From: an uncultured Eubacteriales bacterium
GTDB lineage: Bacteria > Bacillota > Clostridia > Oscillospirales > Oscillospiraceae
DNA length: 36,126 bases
Direction: 5' to 3'
NCBI GenBank assembly: GCA_900319465.1
Contig: ONOL01000016.1
Coordinates: 1 to 36,126 of the forward strand
In this document: positions 1-6,658 of the stretch, one piece after another
Numbering within the stretch: position 1 is the first letter of the stretch
How the letters are laid out: every line of letters begins with the position of its first letter
Position numbers and translations under genes: made by a program
The notes under the pieces: generated by a model
Database searches by the model: none
The model's input: only the letters and a program-made list of their open reading frames with translations
Told to the model about the DNA's origin: nothing

Positions 1-123
1 GCCAAGGAGAGGACCGAGGAGTCGCTGGCGCTGCTCGTGCTGGTGAACGAGCTGGAGGAGTGCTACATGCTGCTGGAGACGGCGCAGGAAAACCTAGCGG
101 GCCTGGAGGTGGCGTCGAGCTGA
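1..123 (+). CDS. 3' end of an unidentified gene (partial)
   Basis: An open frame runs in from the left edge and stops at TGA after 40 codons. The visible C-terminus is rich in Leu and Glu (segments such as ALLVLVNELEE and LLETAQENL) and looks like an amphipathic helix or short coiled coil. No family motif is visible. Codon use is G+C-rich, like the core genes of the window and unlike the A+T-rich gene at 531-1109. The gene's identity lies outside the window. A phage structural protein is one guess, based only on the helical tail and on the neighbouring possible island. Confidence is in a coding end being present, not in function. Confidence 0.5.
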   Translation, partial: AKERTEESLALLVLVNELEECYMLLETAQENLAGLEVASS

Positions 124-443
124 GCCGCCCGACAGCCGAATAGGCGAAGCGATGGGCCGTCACATCACCGTGGCGGTCCTTCTTTTTCCTGCTCAAAGTG
201 CGTGTTGGTTACGTAACGATGCCGCCGCGAAGTGTTACGAACATGCGCATACGTGTTACAATATGCATGCTGCTGGCAACGGCAGCCGCCGTCATCGGAG
301 GCAGAGTGCCTTGCCTAGCGGCATGGGCGCTCCTAGCTCCTTCGCCGTGAGACAGGGGGTGGCGCGATCTCGTGTCCGCCGCCCCGTGCTCTCTCGCGTG
401 GACGGCGCGGCGGCGATGACACACATACCAACTGCACCACCAT
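124..443. other. Intergenic stretch without a convincing gene
   Basis: About 320 bases follow the partial gene. I see no long open frame with a good ribosome binding site. The stretch holds a weak promoter-like pair on the plus strand (TTACGA and TACAAT, 16 bp apart, near 236-263), a 35-codon hydrophobic open frame at 243-350 with no clear Shine-Dalgarno sequence, and a G+C-rich tail leading to the hairpin at 444-466. A short noncoding RNA or a very small membrane peptide is possible but unproven. Confidence 0.4.
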
Positions 444-466
444 GCCGCCGTTACCGGGCGGCTTTT
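444..466 (+). terminator. Probable intrinsic terminator
   Basis: GCCGCC at 444-449 can pair with GGCGGC at 457-462 around a short loop, followed by TTTT. The hairpin is short but G+C-rich. It could end the gene at the left edge or a small transcript started in 124-443. Confidence 0.4.
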
Positions 467-482
467 CTATGCCGGAATAATA

Positions 483-514
483 GAAAAAGGCGGCTTTCCG
501 TGATTGGAAAACCG
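483..514 (-). terminator. Intrinsic terminator after the TPR-like gene
   Basis: A nine-pair stem with one mismatch (491-499 with 506-514, loop 500-505) lies 17 bases past the stop of the minus-strand gene. On the minus strand it is followed by CCTTTTTC, giving a U-tract. Confidence 0.6.
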
Positions 515-530
515 TCCGTTTCTTGATTGT

Positions 531-1109
531 TCAGATTTTTGCTTTTACTTTGTCTAAGCGCTTTTGATAGTTTTCATGTTTAGCGATATAGGGATAGGAT
601 AAAGCTAATGCATTTATTTTCGCTGCGTTCTTATAGTCCCCACATTTTTCATAAATGATTGCCAATCGTTCAAAAGACGGAATATGCAATGGTGCGTTGC
701 CATATGTAGCTCTGTTTGCTCTATCGAAATCTGGATAGGAAGCAATATCTTTCTTGCAATACTCTATGCAAAGATTTAGTTTATCTGGATTGTCACGTTG
801 CTTATATAGTAGATCAATCCATAAGTTATAGCAATAATGAAGCTCTATTACGTTTTTGGCGGCACTTTCTGATAAAAATGCGAGTTTCTCCGCTAACAAG
901 TAGTTTTTTGCAGAAACAAAGTGAGCTGCTACACCTTGAATATACATGGAGCTTTGCTCATAGATACTTTTCTTTCTTGCTTGCTGATTAAAAGTATCAC
1001 CCGGCATAACTGGTATATTCTTTATTAATGACATTTCCTCTTTTGTGAATTCAACTACATGAGCTTCATGTGATTTACCATTATTGAATAGGCTGGATAG
1101 TATTCCCAT
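531..1109 (-). CDS. TPR-like hypothetical protein, A+T-rich gene
   Basis: The protein is 192 residues if it starts at the second ATG (MGILSSLFNN). That start is preferred because AAAGGGG lies seven bases upstream of it, whereas the first ATG (1115) touches the Shine-Dalgarno sequence. The protein is helical. A segment around residues 146-170 (FERLAIIYEKCGDYKNAAKI) has the spacing of a tetratricopeptide repeat, and upstream parts may be degenerate repeats. No catalytic motif, signal peptide or membrane segment is visible. The gene is clearly richer in A+T than its neighbours and sits next to the tmRNA 3' end, a classic island insertion point, so recent acquisition is plausible. A terminator hairpin (1124-1163) stands directly in front of its ribosome binding site. 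Function is unknown; TPR-like proteins usually act as protein-binding scaffolds. Confidence 0.7.
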   Translation of the reverse strand: MGILSSLFNNGKSHEAHVVEFTKEEMSLIKNIPVMPGDTFNQQARKKSIYEQSSMYIQGVAAHFVSAKNYLLAEKLAFLSESAAKNVIELHYCYNLWIDLLYKQRDNPDKLNLCIEYCKKDIASYPDFDRANRATYGNAPLHIPSFERLAIIYEKCGDYKNAAKINALALSYPYIAKHENYQKRLDKVKAKI

Positions 1110-1123
1110 GTACATTCCCCTTT

Positions 1124-1163
1124 ACAAAAAAGCGGAAAAGGGAGTAGAGAACTACCCCCTTTT
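1124..1163 (-). terminator. Intrinsic terminator between ssrA and the TPR-like gene
   Basis: A strong stem pairs 1136-1147 with 1152-1163 (one mismatch, loop 1148-1151). On the minus strand it continues as CCGCTTTTTTG. It is well placed to end the tmRNA transcript, but it also lies within 30 bases of the TPR-like gene's start codon, so that gene needs read-through or an unseen promoter. Confidence 0.7.
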
Positions 1164-1171
1164 CTTGTGTC

Positions 1172-1233
1172 GGTATTAAAGCGAAACCATGATGGCAAAG
1201 CCATTTTTGAAGAAGTAAGGTTTGTTTAATACC
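1172..1233. repeat. 62-bp inverted-repeat element beside ssrA
   Basis: GGTATTAAA at 1172-1180 is the exact inverse complement of 1225-1233. Inside it AAACC (1184-1188) pairs with GGTTT (1219-1223), and ATGGC (1192-1196) pairs with GCCAT (1200-1204). The nested structure starts five bases beyond the tmRNA CCA end and is A+T-rich. It could be a 3' trailer structure, a small mobile repeat, or part of an attachment region. Confidence 0.5.
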
Positions 1234-1237
1234 CTTG

Positions 1238-1586
1238 TGGTGGAGGTGGGGGGAATCGAACCCCCGTCCGAAAGCATTTTAACAGGAACTTCTCCGGGCG
1301 CAGGCGGTCGTTTGCATTCCCTTATCCGAGCGCAGGCCGCCATGCTCGGGGATTCGGTAGCTTCATGATGCGTGGCACAGGCAAAGCTTACTGTACTCAC
1401 GTTCCCCACTCATCGACGCCCCATCCCGGGCCGTGGGACTCCCGGATGGAACGCTCACCGCTTAAGCAGCGAGAAGAACAGTGTTGTCGTTGTTCTTTAA
1501 TTTATAAAGGCGCCCATTTTAAGGATGGTAGGCGCATCCGCCCGCTATTCCTGCCTCCACGCCCCCGTCGAAACCAGTACACCCCC
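1238..1586 (-). ncRNA. ssrA: tmRNA (transfer-messenger RNA)
   Basis: This is the RNA partner of SmpB. It rescues ribosomes stalled on broken mRNAs and tags the nascent peptide for proteolysis. The 5' end GGGGGUG pairs with CACCUCC at the 3' end in the acceptor stem, including the G-U pair at position 3 also found in E. coli tmRNA. The CCA is encoded (1238-1240). The T-arm is GGTTCGATTCC inside a G/C stem, and the 5' domain contains the diagnostic CUGGUUUCGAC. The tag frame ends at UAA (1462-1464) with the codons NNDNTVLLAA before it, giving the usual LAA-type degradation signal. The resume codon is not the common GCA or GCU; AAC or the preceding AAG is likely. The gene lies downstream of smpB and ppiB on the same strand. 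No convincing promoter is visible immediately upstream, so processing from a longer transcript is possible. Confidence 0.95.
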
Positions 1587-1673
1587 ATATCGTCAAAAGA
1601 AGCTCGCTGTGCTCGACTTCGTTTTGATCCTTTGGGGTTCGGAAGCCCGCTGCGTTCCGTTTCCGCGCGTATC

Positions 1674-1743
1674 CTGTCATTCTGAGCGAAGCGAAGAATC
1701 TCAGACTGATTTCGAGCTCCTTCGCTGACGCCCAGGATGACAG
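1674..1743. repeat. Dispersed palindromic intergenic repeat (about 70 bp)
   Basis: The unit is bounded by CTGTCAT at the left and its inverse complement ATGACAG at the right, and contains TTCTGAGCGAAGCGAAGAA, a sequence I recall from dispersed intergenic repeats of gut Firmicutes and other phyla. It lies between ppiB and ssrA. Only one copy is in the window, so its repetitive nature rests on prior knowledge and on the terminal inverted repeat. Confidence 0.55.
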
Positions 1744-1761
1744 ACTGGAGCGGATCGCTTC

Positions 1762-2280
1762 TCAGAGCTTCTCCGGCTCGGGATACTCGACGCCGAAGGT
1801 CTCGACCGTGACCTTCTTCATCACCTGCGGGACGCGGGGACGGTCATTGTAGTCGGTGCGCACCTCGCAGATGCGGTCGACCGCCTCGATCCCCTCGACG
1901 ACCTTGCCGAAAGCGGCGTACTGCCCGTCCAGATGGGGAGAGTCCTCGTGCATGATGAAGAACTGGCTGCCGGCGGAGTTGGGCGCCATGGTACGGGCCA
2001 TGGACAGCACGCCGCGGGCATGCCTGAGGTCGTTGGGGAAGCGATTGGCCGCAAACTCCCCCTTGATGGTGTAGCCGGGGCCGCCCACGCCGCTGCCCTT
2101 CGGGTCGCCGCCCTGGATCATAAAGCCGGGGATGACCCGGTGGAAGATCAGGCCGTCGTAAAAGCCCTTGGAGACCAGAGCGATAAAGTTGTTGACGGTA
2201 TTCGGCGCGGTCTCGGGATAGAGCTCGGCCTTGATCACGTCGCCGTTTTCCATTTCAAAGGTGACAACAGGGTTGCTCAT
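1762..2280 (-). CDS. ppiB: Cyclophilin-type peptidyl-prolyl cis-trans isomerase
   Basis: The 172-residue protein has the cyclophilin fold signatures in order: TAPNTVNNF (residues 24-32), [14 protein letters not shown] (46-59, with the catalytic Arg at 48) and GSQFFI (104-109). There is no signal peptide, so it acts in the cytoplasm and speeds proline isomerisation during folding. Length is normal for bacterial PpiB. The ATG overlaps the smpB stop in an ATGA junction, so the two are almost certainly co-transcribed and translationally coupled. The tag-adding RNA ssrA follows downstream. Family assignment is firm; client proteins are unknown. Confidence 0.95.
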   Translation of the reverse strand: MSNPVVTFEMENGDVIKAELYPETAPNTVNNFIALVSKGFYDGLIFHRVIPGFMIQGGDPKGSGVGGPGYTIKGEFAANRFPNDLRHARGVLSMARTMAPNSAGSQFFIMHEDSPHLDGQYAAFGKVVEGIEAVDRICEVRTDYNDRPRVPQVMKKVTVETFGVEYPEPEKL

Positions 2281-2747
2281 TCAAATTTCCTCTCTTTCAT
2301 AATCCGGTCAATATCGCGCTTCGACTGCCGCTCGGCGTCGCTGTCACGCTTGTCGTAGAGCTTTTTGCCCTTGCAGAGGCCAAGCTCCACCTTCACGCGG
2401 CTGTCCTTGAAGTACAGCGACAGCGGCACCAGCGCCACGCCGTCCTGCATGACGCGGGCGTTCAGCTTCGCGATCTCCCGCTTGTGCATCAGAAGCCGCC
2501 GCGGGCGCACCGGATCCTTGTTGAAAATATTGCCGTGCTCATAGGGGCTGATGTGCATGGCGCGCACGAACAGCTCCCCGTTTTTGACGGTACAGTACGA
2601 ATCCTTCAGATTCACCTGCCCGGCGCGGATGGATTTGACCTCCGTCCCCGCAAGCTCGATCCCGGCCTCATAGCGTTCGAGCACGAAATAATCGTGGAAA
2701 GCCTTGCGGTTGTCCGCTATGGTTTTGGTGCCCTTCTGCCTGGCCAT
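2277..2747 (-). CDS. smpB: SsrA-binding protein SmpB
   Basis: The 156-residue protein binds the tRNA-like domain of tmRNA and carries it into the A site of stalled ribosomes. The family signatures are visible: an N-terminal beta-barrel with [19 protein letters not shown], the stretch [22 protein letters not shown], and a basic C-terminal tail ([22 protein letters not shown]). The ATG at 2747 (MARQKGTK) is chosen because AGGAAG lies eight bases upstream; a GTG nine bases earlier falls inside that site. Thirty-nine bases separate it from the GH13 gene upstream, so it may be read as the fourth gene of the glycogen operon. Its RNA partner ssrA lies about 0.7 kb downstream on the same strand. Confidence 0.97.
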   Translation of the reverse strand: MARQKGTKTIADNRKAFHDYFVLERYEAGIELAGTEVKSIRAGQVNLKDSYCTVKNGELFVRAMHISPYEHGNIFNKDPVRPRRLLMHKREIAKLNARVMQDGVALVPLSLYFKDSRVKVELGLCKGKKLYDKRDSDAERQSKRDIDRIMKERKFE

Positions 2748-2786
2748 GGAGCTCACTTCCTGAAAGGAAAAATTTCGGGGCTCGGC

Positions 2787-5192
2787 TCAGAGCTTGATGA
2801 TGTCCCAGGTGCAGGGACCGATGCTGCCGCTCAGATAGCCCTTGCCCGCCGCCGTGCAGTCGGCGGTATAGTATGCGGGCGCGCTCGCGCGGTTGATAAC
2901 GGTCAGATACGCGCCGTCCTCCGCCGGCAGGCCGAGGGCGTCTTTCCCGTCCTCGATCCAGCGCAGGATCAGCAGCAAGTCGGGCGAGTCCGCCATAAAG
3001 CGGGCAAAGCCGGTGCTGAGTGCGGCGGACGCGTTGCGCGCGGCGGCAAGCGATGCGTAGCAGTCGTGCAGATCACGGTCGCCGAGCTTGAACGGGCCGC
3101 GGTTGAAGGGATCGCCCACGCCGCACATGCCCTGTTCGTCGCCGTAGTAGACGCTCGGCACGCCCGGCACCGTGAACTGGATCGCGGCGCAGAGCTTCTC
3201 CAGCGTGATCGCCCGCTCGAGCCGTTCCTCGGAAAAGCTCAGCCGGAGCTGATCCTCACGGCAAAGGTCGCGGATCACCACGTCCGTGGCCAGCGCGCTG
3301 CGCACGCGGTCTACGTCGTGGGAGCCGAGCAGGTTCATCAGCGAGTAATACAGCGGCTGGGGATAGTTCATCTGCTGGGAGCGCAGGAAGTCACGCAGCG
3401 CGTAGGCGTCGCAGCGCCAGTGGGCAAAGTCCAGCACCGCCGAGCGGAAGGGATAGTTCATCACGGAATCCAGCGAATAGCCGAGGGCGTAGTTGCGGCG
3501 GCTGCCGTAGCTCTCCTTGACCACCGGGTCCTCCCAAACCTCGCCCAGGACGGGCGCGTCGGGCTTTTCCTCCTTGGCCGCCCTGCGGATCAGGGAGAGC
3601 ACCTCGTCGGGCAGCTCGTCCGCAACGTCCAGCCGCCAGCCGGCCGCGCCGCGGCGCAGCCAGGTCTTGACCACGCTGTCCTCGCCGGTGACGACCTGCT
3701 CCTGCCAGGCGGGATTCGTCTCCTCCACCTCGGGCAGATCCGCAAAGCCCCACCAGCTCCGATAATCGTTCGGGAAGCTGCGAAACTCGTACCAGCTGTA
3801 ATAGGGGGAATCCTGCCCCTGGCAGGCGCCCTTGCTGGCATAGTGGTGGTAGCGGTTGAAATAGATGCTGTCGGCGCCGGTATGGGAGAAGACGCCGTCG
3901 AGCATGATCCGGATGCCCATCTTTTCCGCCGTCTCACAGAGATGGGTGAAATCCTCGTTGGTGCCCAGGATCGGGTCGACCCGCTTGTAATCCGAGGTGT
4001 CGTAGCGGTGGTTGGAGCGAGCCTCGACGATGGGGTTGAGATAGAGGCAGCTGATCCCCAGCTCCTTGAGATAGGGCAGCTTCTGCTCGATGCCCTTGAG
4101 CGTGCCGCCGTAGAAATCGTCGGGGCTGTAACTCTGCTCAAAGGGGCGGGGCTGCCAGCGCAGCGGCTCGTCGATGCTGCGGTGGAGCTCCGGGGTCTGG
4201 CCGAGGGCGGTATGATAAGCGACGCCGCGCTCCGCAGTACCGTCGTTCGAGAAAGCAAAGCGGTCGGGAAACACCTGGTACATGACCGAACGGCGGAACC
4301 ACGCCGGCGTATCGAACTCTTTTTTATACACGGTCAGGCGGAAGCCCGCGGCCTCATAGCCGTAGAGCCGTCCCTGATGGCCGCTGCCGTCCGGGCAGAG
4401 CCAATGGGCGCTGTCGGGCGTTTCGATGCGGAAGCGGTACCAGAGGGCAGCCGCCTCCAGGGGCGCTTTGACCGTTACGGTAAAGCCGTCGCCGGAGGGC
4501 TCCATCTGGTGCTCCTCCCAGAGCCGGTCGCCGATTAGGATCAGATACGCCCGCTCCGCCCGGCCGCTGATGATGCGCAGGGAGAGCCGCAGCTCCTCCC
4601 CTTCCCGCACGGCGCCCAGCGGGCTGCGGTAGGCCTCGTTCCAGGCGTCATGCGCAACCATCAGGCTGCCGCCGCAGCTGCGCAGGATGCTGATCACGTG
4701 CGCGGTGCGGGGCTGGATCCCGTACAACTGGGTCATGTCGACCCCGGTGGCGTGCAGATCGCCGCAGCAGCGCCCCGTCACCTGGAACGCGTCCTGCAGG
4801 GAGAAGCCGCGTTCGTCCATCAGAAGACGCATCAGCTCCGGCGCGGCGATGGGATTGTCCGCGTCATAAAAGCGCTCCGGCAGGGCCGTGAGCGGCATCC
4901 CGCTCTCCTCACAGGAACGGGCAGCGGCATACACGGAAGCCGCCGCCTGAAAATACTGCCGGATCAGCGTCGGGCAGTGGGGCTCGTGCAGGAGTTCGAC
5001 CAGCACGTGGTCCCCGCCGACGGCATCCCAGCATCCGTCCCCCCAGACGGCCGTAACGGCGCGCCGGTCGTGATAGACGATGGAGAGCGTATAGTCCTTC
5101 GTCCAGTTCTCCTGGTAGCTTCCCCCGAACCAGACGGTATATTTTCCCGTATGTGTCCCTTCCCAGACGGGACGGGTCATCACAGCATACAT
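2787..5192 (-). CDS. GH13 alpha-glucan hydrolase with a phosphorylase-like N-terminus
   Basis: The 801-residue protein is a glycoside hydrolase family 13 enzyme, probably a neopullulanase/alpha-amylase type acting on glycogen or maltodextrins. The (beta/alpha)8 domain starts near residue 304 (YQVFPDRF). Its conserved regions are LDGVFSH (431-437), GWRLDVADE with nucleophile Asp522, LGEVWED with acid/base Glu551, and GSHDVDR with Asp626. Residues about 190-295 look like a beta-sandwich carbohydrate-binding domain. Residues about 15-180 are unusual: segments such as DNPIAAPELMRLLMDERGF and LIRQYFQAAAS recall the N-terminal domain of glycogen phosphorylase, without any PLP domain. No signal peptide is seen, so it is cytoplasmic. 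The start follows GAGG by eight bases and overlaps the end of glgA by 13 bases. Exact specificity cannot be read from sequence. Confidence 0.9.
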   Translation of the reverse strand: MYAVMTRPVWEGTHTGKYTVWFGGSYQENWTKDYTLSIVYHDRRAVTAVWGDGCWDAVGGDHVLVELLHEPHCPTLIRQYFQAAASVYAAARSCEESGMPLTALPERFYDADNPIAAPELMRLLMDERGFSLQDAFQVTGRCCGDLHATGVDMTQLYGIQPRTAHVISILRSCGGSLMVAHDAWNEAYRSPLGAVREGEELRLSLRIISGRAERAYLILIGDRLWEEHQMEPSGDGFTVTVKAPLEAAALWYRFRIETPDSAHWLCPDGSGHQGRLYGYEAAGFRLTVYKKEFDTPAWFRRSVMYQVFPDRFAFSNDGTAERGVAYHTALGQTPELHRSIDEPLRWQPRPFEQSYSPDDFYGGTLKGIEQKLPYLKELGISCLYLNPIVEARSNHRYDTSDYKRVDPILGTNEDFTHLCETAEKMGIRIMLDGVFSHTGADSIYFNRYHHYASKGACQGQDSPYYSWYEFRSFPNDYRSWWGFADLPEVEETNPAWQEQVVTGEDSVVKTWLRRGAAGWRLDVADELPDEVLSLIRRAAKEEKPDAPVLGEVWEDPVVKESYGSRRNYALGYSLDSVMNYPFRSAVLDFAHWRCDAYALRDFLRSQQMNYPQPLYYSLMNLLGSHDVDRVRSALATDVVIRDLCREDQLRLSFSEERLERAITLEKLCAAIQFTVPGVPSVYYGDEQGMCGVGDPFNRGPFKLGDRDLHDCYASLAAARNASAALSTGFARFMADSPDLLLILRWIEDGKDALGLPAEDGAYLTVINRASAPAYYTADCTAAGKGYLSGSIGPCTWDIIKL

Positions 5193-6658
5193 AAATAAAG
5201 CCTCGCATATTCCGCGGCCGAGCGATCAAAGCCGAAATCCGCTTTCATGGCGTTGTTGATCAGGCCGTTCATAATTTCCTTGTTCTTGTAGCAGCCGAGG
5301 GCGGTGCGGATCGCGTCCCGCATTTCCCAGGCGTCGTAATTGGCAAAGCAGAAGCCGGTGCCCTCGCCGGTAAAGCGGTTGTAGGGCGCCACGGTATCCC
5401 GCAGGCCGCCGGTCTCCCGGACAACGGGGACGGTGCCGTAGCGCATGGCGATCATCTGGCTCAGGCCGCAGGGCTCGTAGCGCGAGGGCATGAGGAAGAA
5501 ATCGCTGCCGGCATAGATGAGGTTGGCAAGCTCCGCGTGGTAGCCGATGTAGGAGCAGACGCGCCCCTTGTAGCGATACTCCGCCGCGCGCATGAAGTTC
5601 TCAAAGCGCTCCTCACCGGAGCCGAGAAGCATGAACTGCATCTCCTCCCGGCCCATCAGCTCGTCGAGAACGCAGGCGACGAGATCGAAGCCCTTCTGCT
5701 CCGTCATCCGGGTGACCATCGCGAAGATCGGCACCTCCGGATTGGGCTCCAGTCCCATCCGGCGCTGCAGCTCCGCCTTGCACACCGCCTTGCCCCTGCG
5801 GTGGGCTCTGTCGAAGTGCGCGGGGAGCAGCGGGTCCTTCCGGGGATCGAAGAGCTTCCTGTCAATGCCGTTGATGATGCCGGACACGTCGTCCTCGCGC
5901 GCCTTGAGGATGCCCTCAAGCCCCTCGCCGTAGTAATCGGTCATGATCTCCCTGGCGTAGCTGGGGCTGACGGTATTGATCTTGTCGGCAAAGACGCAGC
6001 CCGCCTTCAGAAAGTTGGCGCAGCCGTTGAGCTCCATGAACGCCGAAGTCAGATACCCATCCCCGATCCCGAACAGGTCCTTCGCCAGGCCGAAGCTGAG
6101 CTTCCCCTGGAAGGCGTTGTTGTGGATGGTCAGCAGAAAGCGCAGCCGCTCCTGCACGGCGCCCGGGTACTGGGTCCTGGCCAGCATGGGGATCATGGCG
6201 GTATGCCAGTCGTTGCAGTGGACGACCTCCGGTTCGAAGTCCAGATTCGGCAGCGCGTCGAGCACCGCCCGGGTGAAGAAGGCGTACTGTTCGATCTCGC
6301 CCTCGCCGCCCCAGTAGATCCGGTCGCCGAAGTAATGCTCGTTGTCCACCAGATACACGGTCACGCCGTCAAGCTCCAGCTTTTCGATCCCGGCGTACTC
6401 CCGCCGCCAGCCGAGCTGCACATAGAAATAGAACATGTGCTCGACCCGGTCGGCATACTTGTTTTTAATGCAGCGGTGATAGGGCGTGATGACGCGCGCG
6501 TCGATCCCCAGCGATCCGAGCGCCTTGGGGAGCGTGCCGACCACGTCGGCAAGCCCCCCGGTTTTGGACAGGGGCGCGCATTCCGCGGAGGCGAGGAGCA
6601 CGGACGGAAGCTTGGTTCTGCCCTTGCTCCTCAGGATGTCGCGAAGCTCCTTCGTCAT
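5180..6658 (-). CDS. glgA: Glycogen synthase (ADP-glucose type, GT5)
   Basis: The 492-residue enzyme transfers glucose from a nucleotide sugar to the non-reducing end of alpha-1,4-glucan. The N-terminal Rossmann domain has KTGGLADV (residues 32-39, sugar-nucleotide binding Lys32). CNDWHT follows at 148-153 and HNNAFQG at 179-185. The C-terminal domain has TRMTEQKG (316-323, Arg317 and Lys322) and SRYEPCGLSQM with Glu395. Length is standard. The start codon overlaps the glgB stop in an ATGA junction, and the next gene overlaps its end, so the three form one translationally coupled unit. glgC and a full-length phosphorylase are not in this window. An extension of about 18 residues precedes the first strand, which is slightly longer than usual. 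Confidence 0.97.
   Translation of the reverse strand: MTKELRDILRSKGRTKLPSVLLASAECAPLSKTGGLADVVGTLPKALGSLGIDARVITPYHRCIKNKYADRVEHMFYFYVQLGWRREYAGIEKLELDGVTVYLVDNEHYFGDRIYWGGEGEIEQYAFFTRAVLDALPNLDFEPEVVHCNDWHTAMIPMLARTQYPGAVQERLRFLLTIHNNAFQGKLSFGLAKDLFGIGDGYLTSAFMELNGCANFLKAGCVFADKINTVSPSYAREIMTDYYGEGLEGILKAREDDVSGIINGIDRKLFDPRKDPLLPAHFDRAHRRGKAVCKAELQRRMGLEPNPEVPIFAMVTRMTEQKGFDLVACVLDELMGREEMQFMLLGSGEERFENFMRAAEYRYKGRVCSYIGYHAELANLIYAGSDFFLMPSRYEPCGLSQMIAMRYGTVPVVRETGGLRDTVAPYNRFTGEGTGFCFANYDAWEMRDAIRTALGCYKNKEIMNGLINNAMKADFGFDRSAAEYARLYLCML

Noticed and set aside
2484-4538. A 684-codon open frame on the plus strand
   Set aside because: It is antisense to the GH13 and smpB genes, has no ribosome binding site or family motif, and its Ala/Arg/Gly/Val-rich composition is what high third-position G+C produces on the opposite strand.
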